Positions 20,840 to 30,799 of a stretch of DNA of 64,000 bases are shown here, in pieces; position 1 is the first letter of the stretch, and each line of letters opens with the position of its first letter. The stretch comes from Salvelinus alpinus (taxonomy: Eukaryota > Chordata > Actinopteri > Salmoniformes > Salmonidae). The notes below the pieces were generated by a model, which ran no database searches, was not told where the DNA came from, and saw only the letters and a program-made list of their open reading frames with translations. The stretch spans positions 8,875,284 through 8,939,283 of the forward strand of contig NC_092122.1 in NCBI RefSeq assembly GCF_045679555.1, in the 5' to 3' direction. The position numbers were made by a program, and so were the translations under genes.

Positions 20840-23779
20840 CTATCCTAGGTATTCCTTAAAGAGGTGGGGTTTCAGGTGTCTCCGGAAGGTGGTGATTGAC
20901 TCCGCTGACCTGGCATCGTGAGGGAGTTTGTTCCACCATTGGGGTGCCAGAGCAGCGAACAGTTTTGACTGGGCTGAGCGGGAACTGTACTTCTTCAGTA
21001 GTAGGGAGGCGAGCAGGCCAGAGGTGGATGAACGCAGTGCCCTTGTTTGGGTGTAGGGCCTGATCAGAGCCTGAAGGTACGGAGGTGCCATTCCCCTCAC
21101 AGCTCCGTAGGCAAGCACCATGGTCTTGTAGCTTATGCGAGCTTCAACTGGAAGCCAGTGGAGAGAGCGGAGGAGCGGGGTGACGTGAGAGAACTTGGGA
21201 AGGTTGAACACAAGACGGGCTGCGGCGTTCTGGATGAGTTGTAGGGGTTTAATGGCACAGGCAGGGAGCCCAGCCAACAGCGAGTTGCAGTAATCCAGAC
21301 GGGAGATGACAAGTGCCTGGATTAGGACCTGCGCCGCTTCCTGTGTGAGGCAGGGTCGTACTCTGCGAATGTTGTAGAGCATGAACCTACAGGAACGGGT
21401 CACCGCCTTGATGTTAGTTGAGAACGACAGGGTGTTGTCCAGGATCACGCCAAGGTTCTTAGCACTCTGGGAGGAGGACACAATGGAGTTGTCAACCGTG
21501 ATGGTGAGATCATGGAACGGGCAGTCCTTCCCCGGGAGGAAGAGCAGCTCCGTCTTGCCGAGGTTCAGCTTGAGGTGGTGATCCGTCATCCACACTGATA
21601 TGTCTGCCAGACATGCAGAGATGCGATTCGCCACCTGGTTATCAGAGGGGGGAAAGGAGAAGATTAATTGTGTGTCGTCTGCATAGCAATGATAGGAGAG
21701 ACCATGTGAGGATATGACAGAGCCAAGTGACTTGGTGTATAGCGAGAATAGGAGAGGGCCTAGAACAGAGCCCTGGGGGACACCAGTGGTGAGAGCACGT
21801 GGTGCGGAGACAGATTCTCGCCACGCCACCTGGTAGGAGCGACCTGTCAGGTAGGACGCAATCCAAGCGTGGGCCGCGCCGGAGATGCCCAACTCGGAGA
21901 GGGTGGAGAGGAGGAGCTGATGGTTCACAGTATCAAAGGCAGCCGATAGGTCTAGAAGGATGAGAGCAGAGGAGAGAGAGTTAGCTTTAGCAGTGCGGAG
22001 CGCCTCCGTGACACAGAGAAGAGCAGTCTCAGTTGAATGACTAGTCTTGAAACCTGACTGATTTGGATCAAGAAGGTCATTCTGAGAGAGATAGCAGGAG
22101 AGCTGGCCAAGGACGGCACGTTCAAGAGTTTTGGAGAGAAAAGAAAGAAGGGATACTGGTCTGTAGTTGTTGACATCGGAGGGATCGAGTGTAGGTTTTT
22201 TCAGAAGGGGTGCAACTCTCGCTCTCTTGAAGACGGAAGGGACGTAGCCAGCGGTCAAGGATGAGTTGATGAGCGAGGTGAGGTAAGGGAGAAGGTCTCC
22301 GGAAATGGTCTGGAGAAGAGAGGAGGGGATAGGGTCAAGCGGGCAGGTTGTTGGGCGGCCGGCCGTCACAAGACGCGAGATTTCATCTGGAGAGAGAGGG
22401 GAGAAAGAGGTCAAAGCACAGGGTAGGGCAGTGTGAGCAGAACCAGCGGTGTTGTTTGACTTAGCAAACGAGGATCGGATGTCGTCGACCTTCTTTTCAA
22501 AATGGTTGACGAAGTCATCCGCAGAGAGGGAGGAGGGGGGAGGAGGGGGAGGAGGATTCAGGAGGGAGGAGAAGGTGGCAAAGAGCTTCCTAGGGTTAGA
22601 GGCAGATGCTTGGAATTTAGAGTGGTAGAAAGTGGCTTTAGCAGCAGAGACAGAAGAGGAGAATGTAGAGAGGAGGGAGTGAAAGGATGCCAGGTCCGCA
22701 GGGAGGCGAGTTTTCCTCCATTTCCGCTCGGCTGCCCGGAGCCCTGTTCTGTGAGCTCGCAATGAGTCGTCGAGCCACGGAGCAGGAGGGGAGGACTGAG
22801 CCGGCCTGGAGGATAGGGGACATAGAGAGTCAAAGGATGCAGAAAGGGAGGAGAGGAGGGTTGAGGAGGCAGAATCAGGAGATAGGTTGGAGAAGGTTTG
22901 AGCAGAGGGAAGAGATGATAGGATGGAAGAGGAGAGAGTAGCGGGGGAGAGAGAGCGAAGGTTGGGACGGCGCGATACCATCCGAGTAGGGGCAGTGTGG
23001 GAAGTGTTGGATGAGAGCGAGAGGGAAAAGGATACAAGGTAGTGGTCGGAGACTTGGAGGGGAGTTGCAATGAGATTAGTGGAAGAACAGCATCTAGTAA
23101 AGATGAGGTCAAGCGTATTGCCTGCCTTGTGAGTAGGGGGGGAAGGTGAGAGGGTGAGGTCAAAAGAGGAGAGGAGTGGAAAGAAGGAGGCAGAGAGGAA
23201 TGAGTCAAAGGTAGACGTGGGGAGGTTAAAGTCACCCAGAACTGTGAGAGGTGAGCCATCCTCAGGAAAGGAACTTATCAGGGCGTCAAGCTCATTGATG
23301 AACTCTCCAAGGGAACCTGGAGGGCGATAAATGATAAGGATGTTAAGCTTGAAAGGGCTGGTAACTGTGACAGCATGGAATTCAAAGGAGGCGATAGACA
23401 GATGGGTCAGGGGAGAAAGAGAGAATGTCCACTTGGGAGAGATGAGGATCCCAGTGCCACCACCCCGCTGACCAGAAGCTCTCGGGGTGTGCGAGAACAC
23501 GTGGGCAGACGAGGAGAGAGCAGTAGGAGTAGCAGTGTTATCAGTGGTAATCCATGTTTCCGTCAGTGCCAAGAAGTCGAGGGACTGGAGGGAAGCATAG
23601 GCTGAGATGAACTCTGCCTTGTTGGCCGCAGATCGGCAGTTCCAGAGGCTGCCGGAGACCTGGAACTCCACGTGGGTCGTGCGCGCTGGGACCACCAGGT
23701 TAGAGTGGCAGCGGCCACGCGGTGTGAAGCGTTTGTATGGTCTGTGCAGAGAGGAGAGAAGAGGGATAGACAGACACAT
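20840..23779 (-). CDS. L2 LINE ORF2 (endonuclease and reverse transcriptase)
   Basis: A single open frame of 979 codons has no internal stop. The apurinic-type endonuclease is visible from about residue 46 (LWNCRSAANK), with TETW near 72, RGGGTGILIS near 108, GDFNLP near 184 and a SDHYLV end. Reverse transcriptase blocks follow: RPVSLLSFLSKTLE near 540, LLDLSAAFDTVNH near 610, GVPQGSVLGPLLFSLY near 665, and the catalytic YADD at about 696. The C terminus ends FRRHLKPHLFKEYLG, with no RNase H visible. All key residues seen are present, so this copy may encode an active protein. The precise start is uncertain, because the first 40 residues are not recognisably conserved. Confidence 0.92.
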   Translation of the reverse strand: MCLSIPLLSSLHRPYKRFTPRGRCHSNLVVPARTTHVEFQVSGSLWNCRSAANKAEFISAYASLQSLDFLALTETWITTDNTATPTALSSSAHVFSHTPRASGQRGGGTGILISPKWTFSLSPLTHLSIASFEFHAVTVTSPFKLNILIIYRPPGSLGEFINELDALISSFPEDGSPLTVLGDFNLPTSTFDSFLSASFFPLLSSFDLTLSPSPPTHKAGNTLDLIFTRCCSSTNLIATPLQVSDHYLVSFSLSLSSNTSHTAPTRMVSRRPNLRSLSPATLSSSILSSLPSAQTFSNLSPDSASSTLLSSLSASFDSLCPLSSRPAQSSPPAPWLDDSLRAHRTGLRAAERKWRKTRLPADLASFHSLLSTFSSSVSAAKATFYHSKFQASASNPRKLFATFSSLLNPPPPPPPSSLSADDFVNHFEKKVDDIRSSFAKSNNTAGSAHTALPCALTSFSPLSPDEISRLVTAGRPTTCPLDPIPSSLLQTISGDLLPYLTSLINSSLTAGYVPSVFKRARVAPLLKKPTLDPSDVNNYRPVSLLSFLSKTLERAVLGQLSCYLSQNDLLDPNQSGFKTSHSTETALLCVTEALRTAKANSLSSALILLDLSAAFDTVNHQLLLSTLSELGISGAAHAWIASYLTGRSYQVAWRESVSAPRALTTGVPQGSVLGPLLFSLYTKSLGSVISSHGLSYHCYADDTQLIFSFPPSDNQVANRISACLADISVWMTDHHLKLNLGKTELLFLPGKDCPFHDLTITVDNSIVSSSQSAKNLGVILDNTLSFSTNIKAVTRSCRFMLYNIRRVRPCLTQEAAQVLIQALVISRLDYCNSLLAGLPACAIKPLQLIQNAAARLVFNLPKFSHVTPLLRSLHWLPVEARISYKTMVLAYGAVRGMAPPYLQALIRPYTQTRALRSSTSGLLASLLLKKYSSRSAQSKLFAALAPQWWNKLPHDARSAESITTFRRHLKPHLFKEYLG

Positions 23780-23924
23780 AGTTGACAGGCTACAGAAGAG
23801 GCTACGCTAATGCAAAGGAGATTGGAATGACAAGTGGACTACACGTCTCGAATGTTCAGAAAGTTAAGCTTACGTTGCAAAAAATCTTATTGACTAAAAT
23901 GATATAGTACTGCTGGCTGGTGAA

Positions 23925-24520
23925 GTAGGCTAGCTAGCAGTGGCTGCGTTGTTGACTTTGTTTGAAAGTGTAGCTGGCTAGGTAACCTCGATAATTACTC
24001 TAAACTACACAATTATCTTGGATACAAAGACAGCAAAGACAACTATGTAGCTAGCTAACACTACGCTAATCAAGTCGTTCCGTTGTAATGTAATAGTTTC
24101 TACAGTGCTGCTATTCGGTAGAAGTTGGCTAGCTAGCAGTGTTGACTAGGTAGGAGAACGGCAGCGCGGCGGGGGAAAATAGCTGGCTAGCTAACCGATA
24201 ATTACTCTAAACTACACAATTATCTTAGATACAAAGACAGCAAAGACAACTATGTAGCTAGCTAACACTACGCTAATCAAGTCGTTCCGTTGTTCCGTTG
24301 TAATGTAATAGTTTCTACAGTGCTGCTATTCGGTGGCTAGCTGGCTAGCTAGCAGTGTTGACTACGTTACGTTACGTTAGAAGGACGAAAATAGCTGGCT
24401 AGCGAACCTCGATAATTACTCTAAACTACACAATTATCTTTGATACAAAGACGGCTATGTAGCTAGCTAAGATCAAACAAATCAAACCGTTGTACTGTAA
24501 TGAAATGAAATGTAATACTA
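23925..24520 (-). repeat. Tandem units at the 5' end of the L2 LINE
   Basis: Three units of roughly 200 bp share GATAATTACTCTAAACTACA, CAATTATCTT, ACTATGTAGCTAGCTAACAC and TAATAGTTTCTACAGTGCTG. They lie upstream of ORF2 in its orientation, the position of promoter-like monomers in LINE 5' UTRs. Their role as promoter is an inference. Confidence 0.75.
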
Positions 24521-24639
24521 CCTGTGGAGCGAAGCGGAATGCGACTACTCGCTCCAACCTTCCTTAGACATGTAATCAATAAGATATGGTAACCTGAATT
24601 TTAAGCTAGAATCCAACAATACACACTGCATATTTATTT

Positions 24640-24815
24640 ATATACTGGGGCAGCAGGTAGCCAAGAGTGTTGGGCCAGTAAACAAAAGGTCGCTGGTTTG
24701 AATCACCGAGCCAACTAGATGAAAAATCTGTCTGTGTCCTTGAGCAAGGCAGTTAACCCTAATTGCTCCTGTAAGTCTCTCTGGATAAGAGCCTCTGCTA
24801 AATGACAACAACAAA
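24640..24815 (+). mobile_element. SINE with an L2-type 3' tail
   Basis: A tRNA-like head (AAAGGTCGCTGGTTTGAATC as a B-box region) is followed by CTTGAGCAAGGCAGTTAACC and ends TAAGTCTCTCTGGATAAGAG plus CCTCTGCTAAATGAC. The end is the same stem-loop tail as the L2 LINE at 20696, so this SINE is probably mobilised by L2. Confidence 0.75.
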
Positions 24816-25825
24816 AAATATATTCTTGCCATAACTCACTAATATATAATTCTTATTATATCTTGTGTAAATTCATCCGGTGTATATACATATAGATTGC
24901 ATTTAGACTGCTGTTACAGTCCTATTTGGGTTGTTCATTTGATTCATTACGACATTTTATTATAAAAAATGACTTTGTACTTGTTTGACATTTTTACTGC
25001 ATTCTTAGGAGCTAGTAACATAAGCATTTCAGCTACCTTGTCTAAATATATTGATATAACTTTCTTTTTTAGAAAGCTACATTTTTAATGGGCATGGTCT
25101 AATAGATTCAACAAACGAAACACATATCGAAGTTCAGCCTCTTTTTATGAACCAGAAAATCAATAGTTGTATTTGGTTGTTTATTAAAGTTAGCTGGCTG
25201 AATTAATTGTGATTGTAGTGTACCGCTCTGGTCCAAACCAAGAGGGGCCAATAGCTTGAAACCTGGTGTGACTAGGGAAGTTGTCTACATAGCTAGAATG
25301 AATAGGCTCCATTGTTATGTTAACCAGTGTGATTCATTCACTTCAAGGTTGCGTCTCCGCATCACTTCAAAGCTGGAGACAGTTGTTGTGTGGTCAATCG
25401 TATAATAATCGTATAATAATCGTATAATAATGATTAGCCTGAGACAAGTTACCTTGGTTTAATCCTGAGAAAGGGCCTTGGATATCAACACCGCCGATAT
25501 TACATACCAAACAGATGTGGAGGGATCAACACCCTCTCTGATTCCTCTGGAGGGTCAACCTGACCTGAGGTGGAACTCTAATCCTGCCCAGACTGCTAAT
25601 TGTGGGGCACAGGCATCTCCTATATGAGCGTGTACTATATTGATGGTGTTAGTTGATTGTGAGCTGCACTCTGACTAACTTTCAGCCCATAATGTCTGTA
25701 CTTGCAGTCACATATCATAAACATGTTGCAGTGAATGTTAGAAAAATCAATAACTTGGTTGATGGATAACCATTGCATAGTTTTCACAATTGTTTCTCTT
25801 TTTTTCCCTCTTTTTTTCCCTCCAG
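24816..25825. other. Upstream or intron of the giant-exon gene
   Basis: It holds a 12-bp triplet TCGTATAATAA at about 25398-25432. The end is a strong polypyrimidine tract and CCTCCAG acceptor. No other feature was recognised. Confidence 0.45.
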
Positions 25826-25921
25826 AAATGACCTATCACAATTGAACTTTTGAGGATGGTGCCCCATATGCTTGTAATGCAGCCCAACTCAATGTGCTGG
25901 GACAGATAGAGCCGATACAAC
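25826..25921 (+). promoter_or_regulatory. 5' UTR with two upstream ORFs
   Basis: After the acceptor at 25825 the 96-base leader has an ATG at 25828 (5 codons) and another at 25856 (17 codons, ending 12 bases before the main ATG). Both are short upstream ORFs that could dampen translation of the long ORF. The effect is an inference. Confidence 0.5.
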
Positions 25922-28900
25922 ATGGATAACTGTGAAAATGCCAGATCAAGAGAATGGAGCTATGGTGATGGATACAGCCGCCATAATATGGCTCAGTGGG
26001 AAAGTGCTCCCCCTGCTGGTGAAAGACAGTACCTCACCCAACAGGAAAAGGAACGCCAGTGGCTGAACCATGAGAAAGAAGCTGCCATACGGGCCCACTC
26101 CAACTCCCATAGACAAAACTCTCCAATGGACTTCCGTGGACATGGGGCACAAGAGACCCAGCCGCCGCCTCAGTATCATCAGGACCATCACAGAATGGCT
26201 CCGAGTCAGAACATAAGGGATTGGCCAAATCTCTATGGACCCTTGAGAGGCCAGTCAACCTCTAATATAACCTTACACCGCAGTGGAGAGAGAACAGAAA
26301 CATGGGCTAAGCATGAACCCCACTTCCCCAGCTATGAGTTTTTGCCCCAACTCATTGTTGAAAGAGGGCATGAGGATATAACCCATCACCATAAAGCTGA
26401 CCGGGATTATATGGTTGGTCGGATAGTGAATCATAATCTCCATTACTTGGAAAGCAAATGGCAGATGTTAGATCCCACCCATTCTAATGGACATGCTAGA
26501 GGACATTTTAATGAACATTCAAGGGGACATTCTAATTCCTATTCCAGGGTTTATTCTACTGAATGCTCAAAGGGATGTTCTAGGGGTGACTCTAGTGGAC
26601 GTTCTAGGGGTGGCTCTAGTGGACGTTCTAGGGGTGACTCTAGTGGATGTTCTAGGGGTGACTCTAGTGGATGTTCTAGGGGTGACTCTAGTGGACGTTC
26701 TAGGGGTGGCTCTAGTGGACGTTCTAGGGGTGGCTCTAGTGGACGTTCTAGGGGTGGCTCTAGTGGACGTTCTAGGGGTGGCTCTAGTGGACGTTCTAGG
26801 GGTGGCTCTAGTGCATGTTCTAGAGGTGACTCTAGTGCATGTTCTAGAGGTGGCTCTAGTGCATGTTCTAGAGGTGACTCTAGTGGACGTTCTAGGGGTG
26901 GCTCTAGTGGACGTTCTAGGGGTGGCTCTAGTAGATGTTCTAGGGTCCGTTCCAGCAGGTCTCCCAGGCTGGACTTCCAGGCTAAGCATGTCAACCCTTT
27001 TCAAACTATGACCAACAGTTCTCCAGACATTCAGAACGCCAACATCACTCCAACTGTTCCTATGGTCAACAACGAACACAGTGAATCCACATCAGTACAT
27101 ACAACAGGTCCTGCGAGAGATTCTACATCACTTGTGCAGACCTTTACTATGACTGCACAGCAGTGTGTTTTTACGGATTTCCGTTCCACGGGAGGTACAG
27201 AATCTGGTGTTGTTGACCTAAAAGCAGCCCAGGTAACAAATGCAGACACCCATGGTATACTAGGACCTAGTGTTCCTTCCCAAGCCATAACTCAACAAAC
27301 AGATCATCTTCCTGGCAATGCTGCTCTGGTTTCTCACAAACAGACCTCTACCACCCCTGAACAGCAACATGCTCCCTCTCCTTCTCTCAATGAGACACCT
27401 CAGGAAAAACCTCCTCATAAACATAAGATCTCACTCAAGGAAATACAGCACCGGCCCCAGAGTGGTTTAAGATCTAAAAATGGACCTGTAAATGGGAATA
27501 ACTCAACACAAGACCCCTCTCAGTCCCAACATTCCATCACAGAGAAGATGGACGTTTTACAAGCAGGCAAAACACAACTACATCTTAACACCAAAGACTA
27601 CCAGGCGAGGCCCCCTGAGAGGTTTAGTGCTGAGGACTCCACTATACGGCTGGAGATTAAGTCCACCCCCAGGTACATGACCCTGACGGCAGTTGCCACC
27701 GCTCCGCCGCCCCCCGTGGCTATTGTCCCTCCAATGGGTCCACAGCAATCCCCAGAGCCCATGGAGACAGAGAATGCAGGCAATGAGCTGCCATTTAAGA
27801 TTTTACAGGCCTGGTCCATCAACGAACAACAGGCAGAAAACCTGTGGGAAAGAGCTAAAGATGATGCAAGTTCTCTCTCTGTCCTAAATGAGACGGTTCA
27901 AGTTGAGAGTCTTATGGAGTATGACAAACCTGTAGATGCATCTGCAACAAGTTCAATGGCATCTACAGGAGAGGACAATGATGAGGTCCTTCAGGTCATC
28001 ACACAGATGGACAAGAGATCACCTTCCCCATTTGTCCACACCAACCCTCAGGCAACTGATAATGTATGCATCGGTGGTGCCCAGACAATCGTGGAAGTTA
28101 GCTCTATTGGCGCATATGAGAGAACTCCTGATTTGTCCACAATTGCTGAAGTTCAGGTCAAGTTATGTGCGCTGCAGAGACTGGTTACTTATCTGGAGAG
28201 TGCGACAACAGTCACAGAGGCAAAGGATGGTTGTCTAGAGGCCATATTGGAGTTGTATTGGGGTGGGGATACCTCTAACCTGGTAGAAGCTTTAAAAGGT
28301 GAAAGGGCTAAGAAAATCATGCAGGATGTGTCTGCCTGGGCCGCAGAGGACGAGAAGGCAGTGGTTTTCTTTGCAGTCAGTGGTATATCACTGGGGGAAG
28401 TGGTTGAGACATTTCCCATTCCAGTACATGTTGACACCTGTTCCCAAGTGGGTTACAGGTCATCATGGTTAAATGTCAACGAGAAGCTGAATGACATTGA
28501 CAAAGATTCTGGAAGAGCTTGGTCTCTGTGGTTCATACCAGATAAAACAGAGGAGAGTTCCAAAGTGGTTGGGGGTGTCCAGATAGATGACACCTTCCAT
28601 AGCAAGATGGAGACTGTGGAATTGCCTGCACGACAACCTGTTGTAGTAGAAGCAACAGACTCAGACCTCCCAACAAACACAGACCTCACGATGGACGCAG
28701 ACCCCCCAACAAACAAAGACCTCCCTACAAACGCAGACTCAGAGACGGAACCCCTTTCCCAAATGATTTTAACCGTCCTCACACCAGAGGATGCTGTGAA
28801 ACTGCTTGCTGAAACAGAGGCACCAGAGGCAGACCTCAAACCGGTCATAGACCTCACAACAGACTCGGACACAGAACCCCTTTCCCCAATGAATCTGACC

Positions 28901-30799
28901 GTCCTGACATCTGAGGATGCCATGAGACTGTTTTGCCAGATAGAAAATGGCTCTGACATCCAACTCGCGTCCCCTGATCCATGCTCTGAAAACAAAGATA
29001 AGACACAGACAAAGCAAATAGAGAATATAGAATGTGGCAGCTTAGATAAGTCCTGCTACTGTCCTTGTATCATTGAAACTGACAATGGGTTTGAAATGGG
29101 CCTATGCTCCAGTTGTCAGAGAGAGAAAGGATTGCAGCAGGGTACAAGATGCATAACAATCGCTCACTGCTTTACCATGTCAGATACAAATGATCAGGAG
29201 ACAAAGGTCCCTAATGACTCTGGGGCGAAGGCGACTGTTGACAATGAATGCAGGGACAAGAAGCAGATGCATTCAACTGAAGAAGAGGGGGATGACAATC
29301 AATCCTGTGACAATAAGACAGAGGTAGAAATGCAGCAATGTACAGGCGTCATACCGATCATTGACTTTTTTTTCTGGTCAGATACAAGTGAGGATTCAGA
29401 TCAGGAGACAGAGGAGAGCTATAATGAACAACATGCTCAGATTGAGGCTCATGCTTCTAATGTTAAAAGGACAGAGCCTGAAACGGATGCCAAAGCACCA
29501 TGTGAGTCAGCCCAAGAACGTACGACCCAAAGCAAAGTCAGTCCTGGTTCTGAGAATAGGGAAAGATGGCAAGAGAAGGACCAAGACTGTAGGACGAGTA
29601 CAATACCACTTCCCAAGGTTGAAAACCCCTCTAAGTTAAGAGCTAACATCATAGCAGACAACTGGTGTTCACCTATAGAGGACTGTGGTTCACCTGAAGA
29701 AAAGTATGACAAAGTTGCTTACTTTGTCACCCAATACAAAACCTGCAAGTCAAAGAAAAAAGTACAACAAAAAATGGAAAAGGAGAAGACCCTCCATCCA
29801 ACATCATCTAACAGGCAAATGCACAAGAAAAGCCATGGGAGAGCAGAGAGGGGAAGGTCACCATCCCAAACCGCTAAGTGCTCTGGGTTGAAGGCAACTG
29901 TGGATAATCAATGCAGGGACATGAAGCCACATGCGTCACACAAGAGGAGACATTCAACTGAGAGTGATGAAACTCGATGTAAAGACAAGAAGAGGGGTTC
30001 ATCAACTGCGAAAGAGCGTGAGGGCTGTCAATCCAGAGACAAGAAGCCACCGAAGAGGAGACATTCAACTGAGAAAGAGAGAGAGGACAATCAAAGTAGG
30101 GACAGGATGCCACAGAAGAGGAGAAATTCAACTGAAACTGAAGGCAGGAACTCTGACTCCAAAGAGTTACAGTGCCAGTTGGTGGACAGAGAGAGGGGCA
30201 GTGGAAACTCACTCCCGTGCCCTGGGGTGAAAACCCTCCATGTACAGGGATCCTCAACTACCACCGTTCCTCTCAAACTCTTCATAAACATCCCCAAAAA
30301 GCCTTCCATGAACGCCTCACCCTCAAAACATCCTGAAGTCCCCATAGTGCCAAAGACTAAAGCCCAGAACAAAATTAGCAGACACCGCTCCCCTGCAAAG
30401 TCAGTGTCTCCTGTTGTCAAAGAGCGGCAGAGGAACGGCATCAAACACAAGCAAAAAATTCAATGCCAAAAAGTCAGATTGAAAAAGCTGTACTTACCCA
30501 AACATCTTGTCAGGAAAGGTTCTCCACCAAGCCGGAAGAGAGAGGAAGATTCTCCACCAAGCCGGAAGAGAGTGGAAGGTTCCCCACCAAGCCAGAGGAG
30601 AGAGGAAGTTTCTCCACCAAAGCAGAAGAGGGTGGCGGATAGAGGAGAGCCTGGGGGTTTAGGGATAATGGTCTCTAAGAACTCTGACTCGTCCAAGAAA
30701 CTAAAACCTAAGGCAGAGAGTGACTTGACATCCCAACAGAAGTTGACAAAGATTCCGAAGGTGTTGAAAAAGAATGAGAAAGGAAAGTTCTCAAAGTGA
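25922..30799 (+). CDS. Giant single-exon protein of unknown identity
   Basis: A 1625-codon frame starts in a good context (AACATGG). I do not recognise the protein securely. Most of it is low-complexity and polar. Residues about 218-342 are a serine/arginine/glycine tandem repeat. Residues about 742-870 form the only globular-looking part (LCALQRLVTYLESA, LEAILELYWGGDTSNLVEAL, VVFFAVSGISLGEVV). A motif with EPLS, LTVLT and EDA occurs twice near 940 and 985. A cysteine cluster CYCPC ... CSSC lies near 1044. The C-terminal third is rich in Lys/Arg with KRRHSTE and SPPSRKR repeats, suggesting a nuclear protein. One giant coding exon with such composition recalls RESF1/KIAA1551 (DUF4617), but that is a guess from architecture. 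The reading probably continues in another frame after about 30780. Confidence 0.8.
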   Translation: MDNCENARSREWSYGDGYSRHNMAQWESAPPAGERQYLTQQEKERQWLNHEKEAAIRAHSNSHRQNSPMDFRGHGAQETQPPPQYHQDHHRMAPSQNIRDWPNLYGPLRGQSTSNITLHRSGERTETWAKHEPHFPSYEFLPQLIVERGHEDITHHHKADRDYMVGRIVNHNLHYLESKWQMLDPTHSNGHARGHFNEHSRGHSNSYSRVYSTECSKGCSRGDSSGRSRGGSSGRSRGDSSGCSRGDSSGCSRGDSSGRSRGGSSGRSRGGSSGRSRGGSSGRSRGGSSGRSRGGSSACSRGDSSACSRGGSSACSRGDSSGRSRGGSSGRSRGGSSRCSRVRSSRSPRLDFQAKHVNPFQTMTNSSPDIQNANITPTVPMVNNEHSESTSVHTTGPARDSTSLVQTFTMTAQQCVFTDFRSTGGTESGVVDLKAAQVTNADTHGILGPSVPSQAITQQTDHLPGNAALVSHKQTSTTPEQQHAPSPSLNETPQEKPPHKHKISLKEIQHRPQSGLRSKNGPVNGNNSTQDPSQSQHSITEKMDVLQAGKTQLHLNTKDYQARPPERFSAEDSTIRLEIKSTPRYMTLTAVATAPPPPVAIVPPMGPQQSPEPMETENAGNELPFKILQAWSINEQQAENLWERAKDDASSLSVLNETVQVESLMEYDKPVDASATSSMASTGEDNDEVLQVITQMDKRSPSPFVHTNPQATDNVCIGGAQTIVEVSSIGAYERTPDLSTIAEVQVKLCALQRLVTYLESATTVTEAKDGCLEAILELYWGGDTSNLVEALKGERAKKIMQDVSAWAAEDEKAVVFFAVSGISLGEVVETFPIPVHVDTCSQVGYRSSWLNVNEKLNDIDKDSGRAWSLWFIPDKTEESSKVVGGVQIDDTFHSKMETVELPARQPVVVEATDSDLPTNTDLTMDADPPTNKDLPTNADSETEPLSQMILTVLTPEDAVKLLAETEAPEADLKPVIDLTTDSDTEPLSPMNLTVLTSEDAMRLFCQIENGSDIQLASPDPCSENKDKTQTKQIENIECGSLDKSCYCPCIIETDNGFEMGLCSSCQREKGLQQGTRCITIAHCFTMSDTNDQETKVPNDSGAKATVDNECRDKKQMHSTEEEGDDNQSCDNKTEVEMQQCTGVIPIIDFFFWSDTSEDSDQETEESYNEQHAQIEAHASNVKRTEPETDAKAPCESAQERTTQSKVSPGSENRERWQEKDQDCRTSTIPLPKVENPSKLRANIIADNWCSPIEDCGSPEEKYDKVAYFVTQYKTCKSKKKVQQKMEKEKTLHPTSSNRQMHKKSHGRAERGRSPSQTAKCSGLKATVDNQCRDMKPHASHKRRHSTESDETRCKDKKRGSSTAKEREGCQSRDKKPPKRRHSTEKEREDNQSRDRMPQKRRNSTETEGRNSDSKELQCQLVDRERGSGNSLPCPGVKTLHVQGSSTTTVPLKLFINIPKKPSMNASPSKHPEVPIVPKTKAQNKISRHRSPAKSVSPVVKERQRNGIKHKQKIQCQKVRLKKLYLPKHLVRKGSPPSRKREEDSPPSRKRVEGSPPSQRREEVSPPKQKRVADRGEPGGLGIMVSKNSDSSKKLKPKAESDLTSQQKLTKIPKVLKKNEKGKFSK
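26577..26945 (+). repeat. 24-bp coding minisatellite
   Basis: About 15 copies of TCTAGTGGACGTTCTAGGGG plus TGGC encode the 8-residue unit SSGRSRGG, with variants carrying C for R, A for G and D for G. The period is a multiple of three, so copy-number change keeps the frame. Confidence 0.97.

Larger units (their letters stand above)
20696..24550 (-). mobile_element. Near full-length L2-clade LINE (UnaL2-like)
   Basis: The element reads on the minus strand: tandem 5' units, an intact ORF2, then a 3' tail that reads GTCGCTCTGGATAAGAGCGT then CTGCTAAATGAC. That tail is the stem-loop type known from eel UnaL2 and zebrafish L2, where the reverse transcriptase recognises it. The 5' border is approximate. 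A 5'-truncated copy of the same LINE lies at 48567-49128. Confidence 0.85.

Noticed and set aside
22558..23259. A 233-codon frame on the minus strand
   Set aside because: It lies inside the L2 ORF2 in another frame and has no recognisable protein features.
26551..27079. Three further long frames across the 24-bp minisatellite on both strands
   Set aside because: They are open only because the repeat period is a multiple of three. The 1625-codon frame extends far beyond the array and is the real one.
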